Assembly: GCA_964550565.1 (NCBI GenBank)
Contig: CAZKAI010000024.1
Coordinates: 1-44,651, forward strand
Reading direction: 5' to 3'
From: Anaeroglomus sp964550565
GTDB taxonomy: Bacteria > Planctomycetota > Phycisphaerae > Sedimentisphaerales > Anaerohalosphaeraceae
Length of the DNA stretch: 44,651 nucleotides
The notes under the pieces: model-generated
What the model saw: only the letters and a program-made list of their open reading frames with translations
Databases searched by the model: none
Told to the model about the DNA's origin: nothing
Position numbers and translations under genes: made by a program
Part shown: positions 34,944 through 44,627 of the stretch, one piece after another
How the letters are laid out: the number at the start of each line of letters is the position of its first letter
Position numbering within the stretch: position 1 is the stretch's first letter

Positions 34944-37900
34944 TTATTTCAGCCAGCCTTGAGCCATTTGAACCAAATCCTTAATATCAACCTTGCCATC
35001 CATCGTCAAGTCCGCTCCATTGCAATAACCACAATCTGCCTCCAGCCAGGCTCTTGAAATGCAGGCGATATCTTCCATGTCCCCTGAACCACTGCAAAGA
35101 GGATTGTAGATAAACCATGCAGTTGCGACACAATCTTTATCGGCCACAACACGAACCCAATGGGCATTATAACCATCCGGAAAGATATATTCAACCATCT
35201 GACCGGCTGGCACAGTAATAGTCTTGTAATTTTTCCAGGAACCAGTTGCCAGAAAGTCCACCTGAATGGTCATATTTACATCCTGGGTCAGGTTATGAGA
35301 CAACTGAACAATCTTTTTATCATAACCAGCCATCAAATAAGGAGCTGATGGGGTATTGGCAATAACGGAAGTATTTTTCCACGGCCCGCCTGTGCCTCGG
35401 GGAATGCCCATTGCAAACAAATCATCGACATTGCCAAACCAAAGCCCGGTTTTGCCATCGATGGAACGAACATAGTGTTCGTCATTGACGGCGTCCGTGA
35501 AATTACCGCTCATGACCAGCATGCCTCGCCAGGAGCAGAAGTCAAATATGTTTTTATGGTGAGTTGTGATTGGTCTTATTTTTAACAACACATTTGTTCC
35601 ATCCAGTGACAGAGGATACTCATAGAATGTACCATGAATATTCATCAGGTTACGTTCTGTAACGACTTCGCGTTTTCCACGCGGCCAGCCAGACGGCATT
35701 GCTGCATCATACGATGGATCGGCTTTCGGCAGACGGAAACCACCCAGAATGACCGATGCATCATCCTCTGAAAAATCCAGTGTGGTTGCAAAAGTCGAAC
35801 GCAGTGCCGATTCCGCGGATGGATTATTGTCCGGATTAATCGACATATCTGCCCCGACAACATAATAGCCAGTATCCACAATCGCACTGTTAGCGTCAAC
35901 AATATCCGCCGCATATTCAAGCTTCAGTTCGCTGCTGGCAATCGGATGAATAATACCTGCCGAATACGGGGCGGCACCGTCAGCATCCTTCAGGCTCCGG
36001 AACATCGCGGCGTCCAATCGCTGTGGATCAGAGCTGCAATTGAGGTATGCCGTCGTTGCATTGACATCGACATCGGTCTTGAAGCGAATCCACTGAGCCT
36101 GCAGTGAGGATGGCACGAGATAATACCCATAGCCTCCCGTTCCTACTGTCACTGTATCATAAATGGTCCATGTATCGGTGCCGTTCTTGTCAACTTCGAT
36201 TGTGAAGATGACTGGGGTTCCTGCATTATGGGCAAAGTGAATGCACCGTCGGGTAAAGCCATTGATCAGAAACGCCTCGGAAGGTACACCAGCAACAACC
36301 GCGTCATTGATCCATGGGCCGCCCCAGCCGACCGGCCGACCGAGCTGATCCAGCTCATCCATGCTGGTAAACCGCAAATTTGACTGGGAAATGCCGCCCA
36401 GGGATCCGGACGAGAGGATCGAGTCATCATTGCAGGCCAAGACCAGCTTTCCATTCCAATATTGCCAGTCGACGATCATTTTCAAATGGGTGGCCAGCGG
36501 CGTAATCCCGGCAGTATTCGAATGGCTAAATGTCATGGGAAATTCATACAGAATACAGTGCATGTCCATCATCAGCCGCCCCGGTTGTGCCTCGCGGATG
36601 CGCGGCCATTCAGTAAACCAGCCGTCCGCATCGTCCTGCGTGAAACTCGCCTTGGGCAGGCGGAAGCGTTTCCAGCTCCCATTGTCACAGACCTGCAGCA
36701 GGACGGACTTGCCGTCCCAGCCGATCGACCAGAGCGGATCGTCGGCCGCATTGGCGTTGCCGTATATTCCTCCAGGACCCGTTACATCCGTATATTGATT
36801 GCGGTCAATTTCTGTCCAGTTTGACCAGACGTCCGGATCACCAATTCCGTTCCATTCCGACAGGGTTCCATCTCCGCCGCCGTCCATGCCGTTATTGGCA
36901 ACGACCAACCGGCCCTGCCCGGAATAACCGCCTTTGCCGTGGTCGCCGGGAACCATATCGTCACCCACTCCATAAGGGTTGCCCCCCGTTGAGTTTCTGT
37001 CAGGGTGCAGACATTTTACGGCCAGCGTGTTGACATCCACCTCATAAAGTCCATCCTCCATCGTAAAGAAGTAGACTTTATTCGCCGGATCAGTGAGATG
37101 CCGGGCGTTGGCGGTCATGCGGCCATACAAGGAAGTAAACGGTATGGCCCGAACATTGCCGTTGCTGTCGATTAAATAGTTGGAGATGATCAACTGGTCG
37201 GATTCCGGGTGGATCATCCGGTTGGCGGGCGTTCCTCCGATGCTTTCCGGACGGACAGTCACCTGAAGATCCGGACTCAACTGGTATAGTTTGTCGCCGC
37301 TGCTGCCCTTGGGTGCATGCGGCATATAGGTCACATACCAGAGGGAGCCTGCCCAGTCCACAATAGCGCCAATCCCGCATTCGCCCTGACCATTCATGAC
37401 TGCCAGGTGCGGGTAGATGCCGCTGAAGCACGGATATGACGGCGTTGTTTCATTATCAGCCACCGTCACCAGCAGGTCCGGTACCGCCAAGCCGTTATAA
37501 TCCGCACCCGTGCTGGAAACGGTAAAACCAATCCGGGCGGTATGCAGGTAAGTCTCTGCTTGTGCATCGTCAATTGCCGTGACTGTCACCGTTTGAGTCG
37601 TGGCGTAGTTGCTCGAATCAAAATTTAAAACCGTTTGATTCAGTAACACTTGGTTGGGTGTTTCCAGTTCATTTAGAGTTATTTGGACTGCAGACTGCGG
37701 CGCCGTTGCTAATGCTATGGTAAATGAATCAGAAGTTGAACCGGTCTCATAAACCTTCGTATTTCCGCCCGATTCGGATATCAGTACGGCCGGCGGGATG
37801 ACTCCGGATGCATTTACATTATCCACGCTAAAGCCCGGATTGGGCCCGTAACGGTCATTGAAGTTAAAGCCGCCGGCCTTGCTGCTGGTAGCTGAACCTG

Positions 37901-38465
37901 CATTATGAAAATAGGCAATTCCTGTCTGGGTAATTCCGTTTACTGTTACATCATATTGAGCGATGGCAGTTCCAAAATGTCGTCCCACAATGGTGACGGT
38001 GTACCAAGTGCCTGCAATGATATTGGAAGGCAAGCCGGTCAGGCCCACCCAGGAACTCCCGTTATAGGCCTCAAAACGGTTATCTACGCCGTCATAAGCA
38101 AAGTTAATAAAAATATTTGAGCCGCCGTTATTGGTCGTTGCTACTGCTGAAGTGCCAATTTGGAGACACATTTGGCGTTCGCCGGTATCCGCCGCAAAGC
38201 GAAATCTGAATTGGATGGAAAAATCCGCAAAAGCTTCCACCGCTGAACTGCCGAGGTAGCCCCCAAGAGCGTATCCATCTCCTGCTTCAGCACCGGCAAG
38301 GTAGGCATATTTATTGCCGGTCTCGCTCCGGATCGTCGCAATGTTTTTAATAATCCAGTCCGAACCGAAAGAACCGGATTCAAAATTATCTATTACAGCA
38401 GCATAAGACAATGGTGCTGCAAAAAAAAACAGGGACAGTACATGATAAACAATAAGGACTCTCAT
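34944..38465 (-). CDS. Giant secreted protein: module B, Calx-beta-like, duplicated unknown domain, dockerin-like tail
   Basis: 1173 residues. I chose the ATG at 38465 because an AGGGG site precedes it by seven bases and it gives a signal peptide (MRVLIVYHVLSLFFFAAPLS). Domain order: module B (about 22-215, DNFESGSFGSDW ... NFNDRYGPNPGFSVDNVN), Calx-beta-like stretch (220-330), an unrecognised region (about 340-1110) and a C-terminal dockerin-like motif (about 1122-1173, NGADLTMDGKVDIKDLVQMA). The unknown region carries an internal duplication (about 635-808 and 942-1120): both copies run 'YE.P', 'H.K.I.D...W.G.LV...N.D', 'GGPW.N', 'HN' and 'ATA..'. It may be a propeller with an enzymatic or binding role; I know no named family for it. 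Confidence 0.85.
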   Translation of the reverse strand: MRVLIVYHVLSLFFFAAPLSYAAVIDNFESGSFGSDWIIKNIATIRSETGNKYAYLAGAEAGDGYALGGYLGSSAVEAFADFSIQFRFRFAADTGERQMCLQIGTSAVATTNNGGSNIFINFAYDGVDNRFEAYNGSSWVGLTGLPSNIIAGTWYTVTIVGRHFGTAIAQYDVTVNGITQTGIAYFHNAGSATSSKAGGFNFNDRYGPNPGFSVDNVNASGVIPPAVLISESGGNTKVYETGSTSDSFTIALATAPQSAVQITLNELETPNQVLLNQTVLNFDSSNYATTQTVTVTAIDDAQAETYLHTARIGFTVSSTGADYNGLAVPDLLVTVADNETTPSYPCFSGIYPHLAVMNGQGECGIGAIVDWAGSLWYVTYMPHAPKGSSGDKLYQLSPDLQVTVRPESIGGTPANRMIHPESDQLIISNYLIDSNGNVRAIPFTSLYGRMTANARHLTDPANKVYFFTMEDGLYEVDVNTLAVKCLHPDRNSTGGNPYGVGDDMVPGDHGKGGYSGQGRLVVANNGMDGGGDGTLSEWNGIGDPDVWSNWTEIDRNQYTDVTGPGGIYGNANAADDPLWSIGWDGKSVLLQVCDNGSWKRFRLPKASFTQDDADGWFTEWPRIREAQPGRLMMDMHCILYEFPMTFSHSNTAGITPLATHLKMIVDWQYWNGKLVLACNDDSILSSGSLGGISQSNLRFTSMDELDQLGRPVGWGGPWINDAVVAGVPSEAFLINGFTRRCIHFAHNAGTPVIFTIEVDKNGTDTWTIYDTVTVGTGGYGYYLVPSSLQAQWIRFKTDVDVNATTAYLNCSSDPQRLDAAMFRSLKDADGAAPYSAGIIHPIASSELKLEYAADIVDANSAIVDTGYYVVGADMSINPDNNPSAESALRSTFATTLDFSEDDASVILGGFRLPKADPSYDAAMPSGWPRGKREVVTERNLMNIHGTFYEYPLSLDGTNVLLKIRPITTHHKNIFDFCSWRGMLVMSGNFTDAVNDEHYVRSIDGKTGLWFGNVDDLFAMGIPRGTGGPWKNTSVIANTPSAPYLMAGYDKKIVQLSHNLTQDVNMTIQVDFLATGSWKNYKTITVPAGQMVEYIFPDGYNAHWVRVVADKDCVATAWFIYNPLCSGSGDMEDIACISRAWLEADCGYCNGADLTMDGKVDIKDLVQMAQGWLK

Positions 38466-38665
38466 CGGTGTACCCCTATAAAAAAGATTAAATTTTATTT
38501 TCATGTTTTTTCCCCAAGCTTTAAAATACCTGACAGATACCTTTGTTTTTCCTTTTTCCTGCGGTTTTAATCCTGCCCAGAGAGGATCAGGCATTCAGAT
38601 CGGCCAACTCATGAGCCCCAGACAAATGAGCTTTGTTTACCTGTAACATTTGATAAAACGGAAAA

Positions 38666-38698
38666 GGGTCAGGCCCATTGTCAAATTAAACCTGACCC
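38666..38698. repeat. Inverted repeat, REP-like
   Basis: Perfect 8-bp inverted repeat gggtcagg / cctgaccc (38666-38673 and 38691-38698) with a 17-base loop, preceded by AAAA. Sequences of the 'GGGGTCAGG...CCTGACCC' kind are familiar from REP elements mobilised by REP-associated tyrosine transposases. It could also work as a bidirectional transcription stop between the two large surface-protein genes. Confidence 0.45.
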
Positions 38699-38739
38699 CC
38701 ATGTTTACCGCATTGTTAATCCCTCAATTAATGGGTCGA

Positions 38740-40788
38740 TTAGTTACAGGCCGATTGGGGATATACACCGCATTGCATCCATTGTTTTGCAAAATAGGCA
38801 AAGTCATCCATATTGATCCTGCAATCGGGTACAAAACCGGCGTCATCAGCATCCAGGCCGGTCTCGGTATTGGCCTTATCAACAGCTGCCGCATAATCGA
38901 GGATGCACAGGACTTTATCAGGTTCCACATAAGTGTTGTACAGATCCAGAACTCCGGTTATCTCAAGGTCATAGGTGTAAATTTCCACTTCATCAATCAC
39001 CCCGGTCATCTTGCCGGCACTGCTGCCTTCTCCAAGGCTTGTCCCAAAGACTAACGGCTGGTCAGGTCCGATAGCCGAAGGGGTAATCAAGGTTGATGTG
39101 GTCTGCAGTTCGCCGTCAAAATAGAAGGCTGTTACTTTTGTATCCGGATTATAAGCCAACGTCAGCATGTGCCAGGTGTTATCGTTAGAAGACGATCCAT
39201 TCAGAGCGATTGTCTGAAGCTGGCCGGCAGAATGATTTATAGAATCACCCTGTGCCCAGAGGACCCAGCCGTTCATTCCACCGATGTTTGTTCGCTTGCA
39301 AATGGCTGCATTGTAGGGATCTGCAGTAACCGGAGTCTTGACCCAGACATTCACCGTCAGTCCCCGCGAATAGAAGTTATAAAAGAGATTGGAGCCGGGG
39401 ATCGTGATGAACCGGGCATCGCTGAAGAACTGATAACCCTGTCCCACCAAACCCGTTGTATAGTTTGGCTCAGCAATCGATCCGACATAACCTTCAATAT
39501 CATCAGTCAGGTTATTTTCAAAGCTCCATTTGCCGGCCAGACGCTTTGTAATTAATTGTGCGGCGTTTGATTGTACTGAAACAGCCGAAGCGTTGAAAAC
39601 TTTGCAGTAATAAAAGCCTTCATCAGCATGCTGAACATCCAGAACCGTCAGCGAATTGGCGTCAATGATATAATTGACACCGTCATTAGGCAAAGCGTCT
39701 GCAATGCCTTCCTTGAACCACTGATATCCGCCTTCGTCATTTTTAGCGGCCACAGCGAAGGTTGCCATGTCGCCTGCGGCGACTGTTTTGCCGTTCGGGT
39801 GCGAAGTGATTGACGGATCGGCAGCTATCGTGGTAAAGTTCCAGAAATCACCCTGGTGGAGAGTCGGGTTCGGGCTATTGGGTTCGTATGTGTCCACAAC
39901 CCAGTAATATGTTGTCATATACCCCAGCGAGGGATCAAAAGAAGTGATATTCTGCTTATCAACCATCATGGTCAGACCGTAATTCGGCAGCAAGGCGTTC
40001 GGCTCGGTGGTCCCCAGGTAAACGCTGTAATACTGGGGAACATACGCTTTCGGTGCGGCCCATTCCAATAAAGCATCCTGAGCAATACCGGTTGCCGCAT
40101 TGACGGGACTGACAAGTTTTGCCTTATAAGTAAGCAGTGTGGCTGTCACATCATCCACATCAAAACCAGGATTGCTGCCGAAGCGATCATTGAAGTTAAA
40201 GCCGTTCATCAGATAGGTCGTCGCTTTTGCTGTATTGTGAAACGTTTTAATTCCTGCCTGTTTGATTCCGTTAACGGTTACGTCATATTCTGCGTTTGTT
40301 GTTCCGAAATAACGCCCTTCAATCGTGACCGTATGCCAGGCATTATCCGCCAGATTGGTGGGCAGACCGGTCAGGGTAACCCATGCGGTTCCACTGTACG
40401 CTTCAAAGCGGTTCTCGGTTCCGGTCCCATCATAAGCCAGGTTAACTGCGGTCACGTTATTATTGTAAGCGGAATCAGACCGGCCGATATGCATGTTCAT
40501 CTGACGCTGCCCGGTGTCTTTGAAACGGAATTTGAAGCTTACTAAAAATTCTGAAGCCCCATCATTGGTGTCATCACCCAGGAAGCCGCCCAGGACACCC
40601 AAATCGCCGCTGGTTTCCGCCAGTTCGACACGCGCATACTTATTGCCGTCGGCCGGATCCGTTTTGATCGTAGCGCAAGTATTATAATTCCATGCGTTAA
40701 ATGTGCCGGATTCGAAATTGTCCGTCACGACCGCCTGGAGAATACCTGCCATAGCAATCATCATGAATAGAATAGCCATCTTTTTCAT
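38740..40788 (-). CDS. Secreted surface protein: module B, Ig, LamG, dockerin-like tail
   Basis: 682 residues. ATG 40788 follows GGAGA by about eight bases; signal peptide 1-19 (MKKMAILFMMIAMAGILQA). Domains: module B (about 22-205, DNFESGTFNAW ... NFNDRFGSNPGFDVDD), fibronectin-like (210-320), Ig-like (about 322-410, FYYCKVFNASAVSVQSNAAQ), LamG/concanavalin-like (415-610, GVIDEVEIYTYDLEITGVLD) and a dockerin-like end (about 630-682, FVPDCRINMDDFAYFAKQWM, CGVYPQSACN). It binds carbohydrates by inference. The module B copy is closest to that of the PEP-CTERM protein at 43048-43758. On the same strand as the next two genes. Confidence 0.88.
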   Translation of the reverse strand: MKKMAILFMMIAMAGILQAVVTDNFESGTFNAWNYNTCATIKTDPADGNKYARVELAETSGDLGVLGGFLGDDTNDGASEFLVSFKFRFKDTGQRQMNMHIGRSDSAYNNNVTAVNLAYDGTGTENRFEAYSGTAWVTLTGLPTNLADNAWHTVTIEGRYFGTTNAEYDVTVNGIKQAGIKTFHNTAKATTYLMNGFNFNDRFGSNPGFDVDDVTATLLTYKAKLVSPVNAATGIAQDALLEWAAPKAYVPQYYSVYLGTTEPNALLPNYGLTMMVDKQNITSFDPSLGYMTTYYWVVDTYEPNSPNPTLHQGDFWNFTTIAADPSITSHPNGKTVAAGDMATFAVAAKNDEGGYQWFKEGIADALPNDGVNYIIDANSLTVLDVQHADEGFYYCKVFNASAVSVQSNAAQLITKRLAGKWSFENNLTDDIEGYVGSIAEPNYTTGLVGQGYQFFSDARFITIPGSNLFYNFYSRGLTVNVWVKTPVTADPYNAAICKRTNIGGMNGWVLWAQGDSINHSAGQLQTIALNGSSSNDNTWHMLTLAYNPDTKVTAFYFDGELQTTSTLITPSAIGPDQPLVFGTSLGEGSSAGKMTGVIDEVEIYTYDLEITGVLDLYNTYVEPDKVLCILDYAAAVDKANTETGLDADDAGFVPDCRINMDDFAYFAKQWMQCGVYPQSACN

Positions 40789-40865
40789 TGTATAATTCTC
40801 CTGCATCATTTTCGATTCATTATATCGTTTTTATCAATTACATCAGGTTTTAAAACACCTTCGCT

Positions 40866-42830
40866 TTAATTACAGTTGCCATCCGGATAAAGACCACAGC
40901 TGAGCCAGCCCGAGGCCAACTGTGCAAAATCCAGCAGAGTTACTTTGCAATCTCCATTATAATCCGCTTCTCCAATCGGATACAGGCAGGGAGCAATATC
41001 GACCACCGCTATCTCGTTGTATACATCGATAATCTCCTCGGGACTGAGTGCGTAATTGTAGATTCGCAGATCGTCCATGCCTCCGTTAAAGTAACGTTCG
41101 ACATTGTTTTCAGCCAGACCAATCCAGATTGGATCTGTGTTTGCAGAGCCAAAAGTAAATGCCTGTGACAGGGTTTTTACGCCGTCGATATAGGCTGTCG
41201 AAGTTCCGTTGGCCACTGTCATGCACAGCAGGTGCCATTTCGTGTCAACGGTCAGTGTGATATTGGGACCATAGGAGTTGTTTCGAAAGAACTGCAGGGT
41301 GCTGTTGTTATTGCCTGTACGCCACATCCACTTATTGGTTGTATCCCAGGCGCTTGCTTTACCGACGATACCCTGATAGGTGGCAGCTCCTCGAACACCG
41401 CCCCAATTAATCCAGCAGCATACTGTCATTTGATTGGTAAATTCGGAAGGATCCCAGGTGCCCGCATTAGCCATGCTGCTGTGGTTCATCATAATCGCAC
41501 TATTAGCAATACCATCCGCTCCGGTAATATAACTGCGAGTATATTCAGGATAGACCATCGTGGCATCATGACCCCCGGTGGCATCCGTATACGAACCGGC
41601 GATATCGGTCGCCTCGTCAAATTTGTAGCGGCTGTATTGTTTGATTATCAGGATAGCCGTGTTCGAAGAAGAAGTTCCTCCCCCGATGTCCGAATTCGTT
41701 ACATTGCAGTAATAATAACCTTTGTCTAAAAGCTGGACATTGCTGAGGGTCAGAGAAGGGCTGTTGGTTCCGACTGAAATATCGTCGGCAAGAGTATCGT
41801 TGGCATTGTCCGCGGATTTAAACCAGGCATAACTCAGATTCGAGACATCTCCCGTAAAAGGATTGGTTGCCGACACGCTGAAGACTGCGGTTTCCCCGGG
41901 ACTGACCATCTGTTTGGCCGGGGTGGCAGAATCAATAATCGGTTTGGATGGAACGATATTGAAGTTCCACACAAATCCAGTTATAGTCTTTTGTAATGCC
42001 GGATTTACGGGATCTGGTATGACTTCATCGACTCGCCAGTAATATACACCATCGCGATGGGTTACAATCGGTCCATACTCCACTCTTGCGGCCCCTGCAG
42101 GAATACTTGCGATGTGCACAAGATTCGGATCCCCCAGATTTCCGCTGCTCAGATATAATTCATGCCGGATTAAATTCGGATTCGGATAGGGAGGAGCCGG
42201 CGTGTTTGGGTCGTCAAGCAGGCTGGCATCCCAGGATAAGGTTACGGATAACGGCACATCGACTTCATCATTATAAGGGGAGGGTTTCGATGCGATCGAA
42301 GCGGATAGTCCGTCGGCAAATATCTGGACTTCGTTCAGTTGCAGCAAATAGCCGTCCCCATTGGCGGGATCCTGAGTGTACGGGATGCGGTGAATCCGGA
42401 CAAGCTGGCCGGGAACCGTGTTGTCAATCGACAGTGTAATGGACGGGATAGTATAGTCGGTGATTCCCAAAAAATTACCCGGATTGACAACCTCGGACGT
42501 GTACACCACCTGCTCGAATTCGTCGAGGATTTCGACCTGGAGATCCCGCATCCGCGCCCAGCAACAGGCGTCATTGCGGTTCCAGAACGTAAATTCTTTG
42601 ATCAGCTCTGTCTTGCCCAGGTCGATCAGCAGCCATGGATTGAGATCACCGGGAGCGGTGTGAAAAATCGGCCAGGGAGCAGCTGTAATGCCGTCAGTAG
42701 CCAGGCTGGGGCTGCTTCCGCCATACAAACTGCTGGCGGTTGCCGTCTTTCCGGCCGATACGTTGACCAGTGCCGCACTGGTATGCACGATAATGCATGA
42801 GAAAATCAGTATAAAAATTAATTTTTTCAT
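40866..42830 (-). CDS. Secreted surface protein: F5/8-type C (CBM32-like), Ig, LamG, dockerin-like tail
   Basis: 654 residues from ATG 42830, with an AAGGAAAGGAAA site before it. Signal peptide 1-19 (MKKLIFILIFSCIIVHTSAA). Domains: F5/8-type C (discoidin, CBM32-like; about 22-175, TATASSLYGGSSPSLATDGI then PWLLIDLGKTELIKEFTFWN), fibronectin-like (180-300), Ig-like (about 305-400, YYYCNVTNSDIGGG), LamG (400-610, GGMDDLRIYNYALSPEEIID) and dockerin-like tail (about 615-654, YNGDCKVTLLDFAQLASGWL, CGLYPDGNCN). It shares the Ig-LamG-dockerin half with its neighbour and with the 944-residue protein, but has a different binding module at the front. Confidence 0.9.
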   Translation of the reverse strand: MKKLIFILIFSCIIVHTSAALVNVSAGKTATASSLYGGSSPSLATDGITAAPWPIFHTAPGDLNPWLLIDLGKTELIKEFTFWNRNDACCWARMRDLQVEILDEFEQVVYTSEVVNPGNFLGITDYTIPSITLSIDNTVPGQLVRIHRIPYTQDPANGDGYLLQLNEVQIFADGLSASIASKPSPYNDEVDVPLSVTLSWDASLLDDPNTPAPPYPNPNLIRHELYLSSGNLGDPNLVHIASIPAGAARVEYGPIVTHRDGVYYWRVDEVIPDPVNPALQKTITGFVWNFNIVPSKPIIDSATPAKQMVSPGETAVFSVSATNPFTGDVSNLSYAWFKSADNANDTLADDISVGTNSPSLTLSNVQLLDKGYYYCNVTNSDIGGGTSSSNTAILIIKQYSRYKFDEATDIAGSYTDATGGHDATMVYPEYTRSYITGADGIANSAIMMNHSSMANAGTWDPSEFTNQMTVCCWINWGGVRGAATYQGIVGKASAWDTTNKWMWRTGNNNSTLQFFRNNSYGPNITLTVDTKWHLLCMTVANGTSTAYIDGVKTLSQAFTFGSANTDPIWIGLAENNVERYFNGGMDDLRIYNYALSPEEIIDVYNEIAVVDIAPCLYPIGEADYNGDCKVTLLDFAQLASGWLSCGLYPDGNCN

Positions 42831-42999
42831 CGCGATTTCCTTTCCTTAAATTATGTGAACGACTCTTTTTTTCAAAGCTATATTAAGGAAAGGCATAATC
42901 CGCATTAAAAGTTATGCCCTTCCCTGGATTATACAATAAGCAATTCCATGCCATCTTTTTCGCTATCCGATATCTCCCGGATTATTAGAAGGCCAGATG

Positions 43000-43032
43000 T
43001 AAAAAAGCGGCCCCTGTTTCTGTAAGGGCCGC
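43000..43032 (-). terminator. Rho-independent terminator after the small PEP-CTERM gene
   Basis: On the minus strand a stem GCGGCCC / GGGCCGC (43026-43032 and 43007-43013) with a loop of about 12 bases is followed by six T (43001-43006 read on the plus strand as A). Confidence 0.85.
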
Positions 43033-43047
43033 CTCCAACATCTGGAA

Positions 43048-43758
43048 TTATTTTCTTGTTCTTAACATGAAAGCACCCAGGCCCAGCAGAATAAGACTTG
43101 CTGGTTCCGGTACCAGGCAGGCATTTACATCATCCACATCAAAACCCGGATTGCTCCCGAAACGGTCATTGAAGTTAAATCCGTTCATCAGCGAGACCGT
43201 TGCTTTCGTTGCATTATGAAATGTTTTAATGTCGGCCTGTTTGACGCCGTTAACGGTTACGTCGTATTCAGCATTGAGGGTACCGAAATAACGCCCTTCA
43301 ACAGTGACCGCATGCCAGACATTATCTGCCAGATTGGTGGGCAGGTCGGCCAGGACAACCCAGGCAGACCCACTGTATGCTTCAAAACGATTCTCGTCTC
43401 CGGTCCCGTCATAGGCCAGGTTAACCGTGGCCTGGTTGTTATTAATAGCCGATTCTGACAGACCGACATGCAGGTTCATTTGCCGCTGCCCCGTATCCAT
43501 AAAACGAAATTTGAAGCTCAAGTAGAAATCCGAGCCGCCATCCAGAGAAGAATCGCCGAGATATCCCCCCAGCAGTTGCCCATCCGCCGCGGAGCCGGTA
43601 ACATAGGCATATTTGTTACCGGTCTCGGTCATGATCGTTGCGATATTGGTATTCGCCCAGTCTGTGCTGAACGTACCTGATTCAAAATCATCCGTCACCC
43701 CTGCCGGTGCAATCCCAATTGAAGCCGTTACCATCATTGCCAATATCATTCTTTTCAT
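43048..43758 (-). CDS. PEP-CTERM surface protein, module family B
   Basis: 236 residues from ATG 43758, eight bases after GGAGGT. Signal peptide about 1-18 (MKRMILAMMVTASIGIAP). A single module B (about 20-205, DDFESGTFSTDWANTN ... NFNDRFGSNPGFDVDDVN) is followed by a PEP-CTERM tail: VPEPASLILLGLGAF, then MLRTRK. Module B is the same family as in the two large dockerin-tailed proteins at 34944-38465 and 38740-40788 (shared wording YFGT..A.YDVTVNG and NGFNFNDR). The tail predicts exosortase-dependent anchoring; no exosortase gene is in the window. A terminator follows. Confidence 0.88.
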   Translation of the reverse strand: MKRMILAMMVTASIGIAPAGVTDDFESGTFSTDWANTNIATIMTETGNKYAYVTGSAADGQLLGGYLGDSSLDGGSDFYLSFKFRFMDTGQRQMNLHVGLSESAINNNQATVNLAYDGTGDENRFEAYSGSAWVVLADLPTNLADNVWHAVTVEGRYFGTLNAEYDVTVNGVKQADIKTFHNATKATVSLMNGFNFNDRFGSNPGFDVDDVNACLVPEPASLILLGLGAFMLRTRK

Positions 43759-43826
43759 CTTTCCGCACCTCCAAACAAAAATTAATATTTTTTTATTGTA
43801 ATACGCAGTATACATACCTCTTCCAT

Positions 43827-44627
43827 TTATTCGGGCAATCCTCTCATCCATTCCGGCCAGTTATCCGGGGTTCGCGACACCCAATTTTTGTGCCATCTGA
43901 TTTGCCAAAGACGTTTTAATCCAATATGTTCCATCGAGCCATCCGCAAAGATCCAGTTTACTCCCCCCGTGTTATGTCGATTTGTGCAGATTCGCTTCAT
44001 TTCATCGCCGGAAACCCAGGCGTAATCCCCATCCTCCTGCGGCGGATTCGCATTTTCTGTAGGTCTTGATAAAAATGCTCCGCAATCGCCAATTACTGGG
44101 ACAGAGGAGGGACTGCGTATGGCACTTTTATTCTTATATTTATTGGCATCCGGATAAACATTGTCTGTAGATTGTGTGCTGGTCAACCACCAGTTTTGCC
44201 CAAAACTTCCTTCTATGCTGCGATTTTCAACCGTGCCGAATGATGCCGGAAATTGACCTTCCCACCATTTCGCTCTCCACCTCCAGCGGCTGTTACCGTA
44301 ACTCGGTACGGGATCGGGAGAACTAATAGAGGACGGACATTCCAGTATTTTGGGGTCCTGATAATAGCCTTTCATCACCAGAAACCAAGTGCCTCCCCCG
44401 TAGGGTTTCCATTGACCGTCCTGGCAAGAAACAGGGTAATTGCCTTTATTTTCGGTCAAATACATCTCATAAATGGCACCCCATGATTTCAGATGACTTT
44501 GACAAATCGTTTTCCGTGCTTTCTCTTTCGCTTTACTAAGAGACGGCACGATTACCGACAGCAACAGGGCAATAATGGCAATGACAACCAACAGTTCAAT
44601 CAGTGTAAAACCCTTATTCTGTTTCAT
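43827..44627 (-). CDS. DUF1559-like type II secretion/type IV pseudopilin
   Basis: 266 residues; an AAAGGAG site precedes the ATG at 44627. The N-terminus is a class III prepilin signal cut after Gly6: MKQNKG|FTLIELLVVIAII, with the conserved Glu at position 5 of the mature protein. The helix runs to about residue 27, followed by a globular region (ICQSHLKSWGAIYEMYLTEN) and, near the end, the 'FADGS' motif (NWIFADGSMEHIGLKRL) typical of planctomycete DUF1559/H-X9-DG pseudopilins. Planctomycetes carry many of these next to surface-protein genes. A broken relative lies at 16933-17319. Confidence 0.92.
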   Translation of the reverse strand: MKQNKGFTLIELLVVIAIIALLLSVIVPSLSKAKEKARKTICQSHLKSWGAIYEMYLTENKGNYPVSCQDGQWKPYGGGTWFLVMKGYYQDPKILECPSSISSPDPVPSYGNSRWRWRAKWWEGQFPASFGTVENRSIEGSFGQNWWLTSTQSTDNVYPDANKYKNKSAIRSPSSVPVIGDCGAFLSRPTENANPPQEDGDYAWVSGDEMKRICTNRHNTGGVNWIFADGSMEHIGLKRLWQIRWHKNWVSRTPDNWPEWMRGLPE

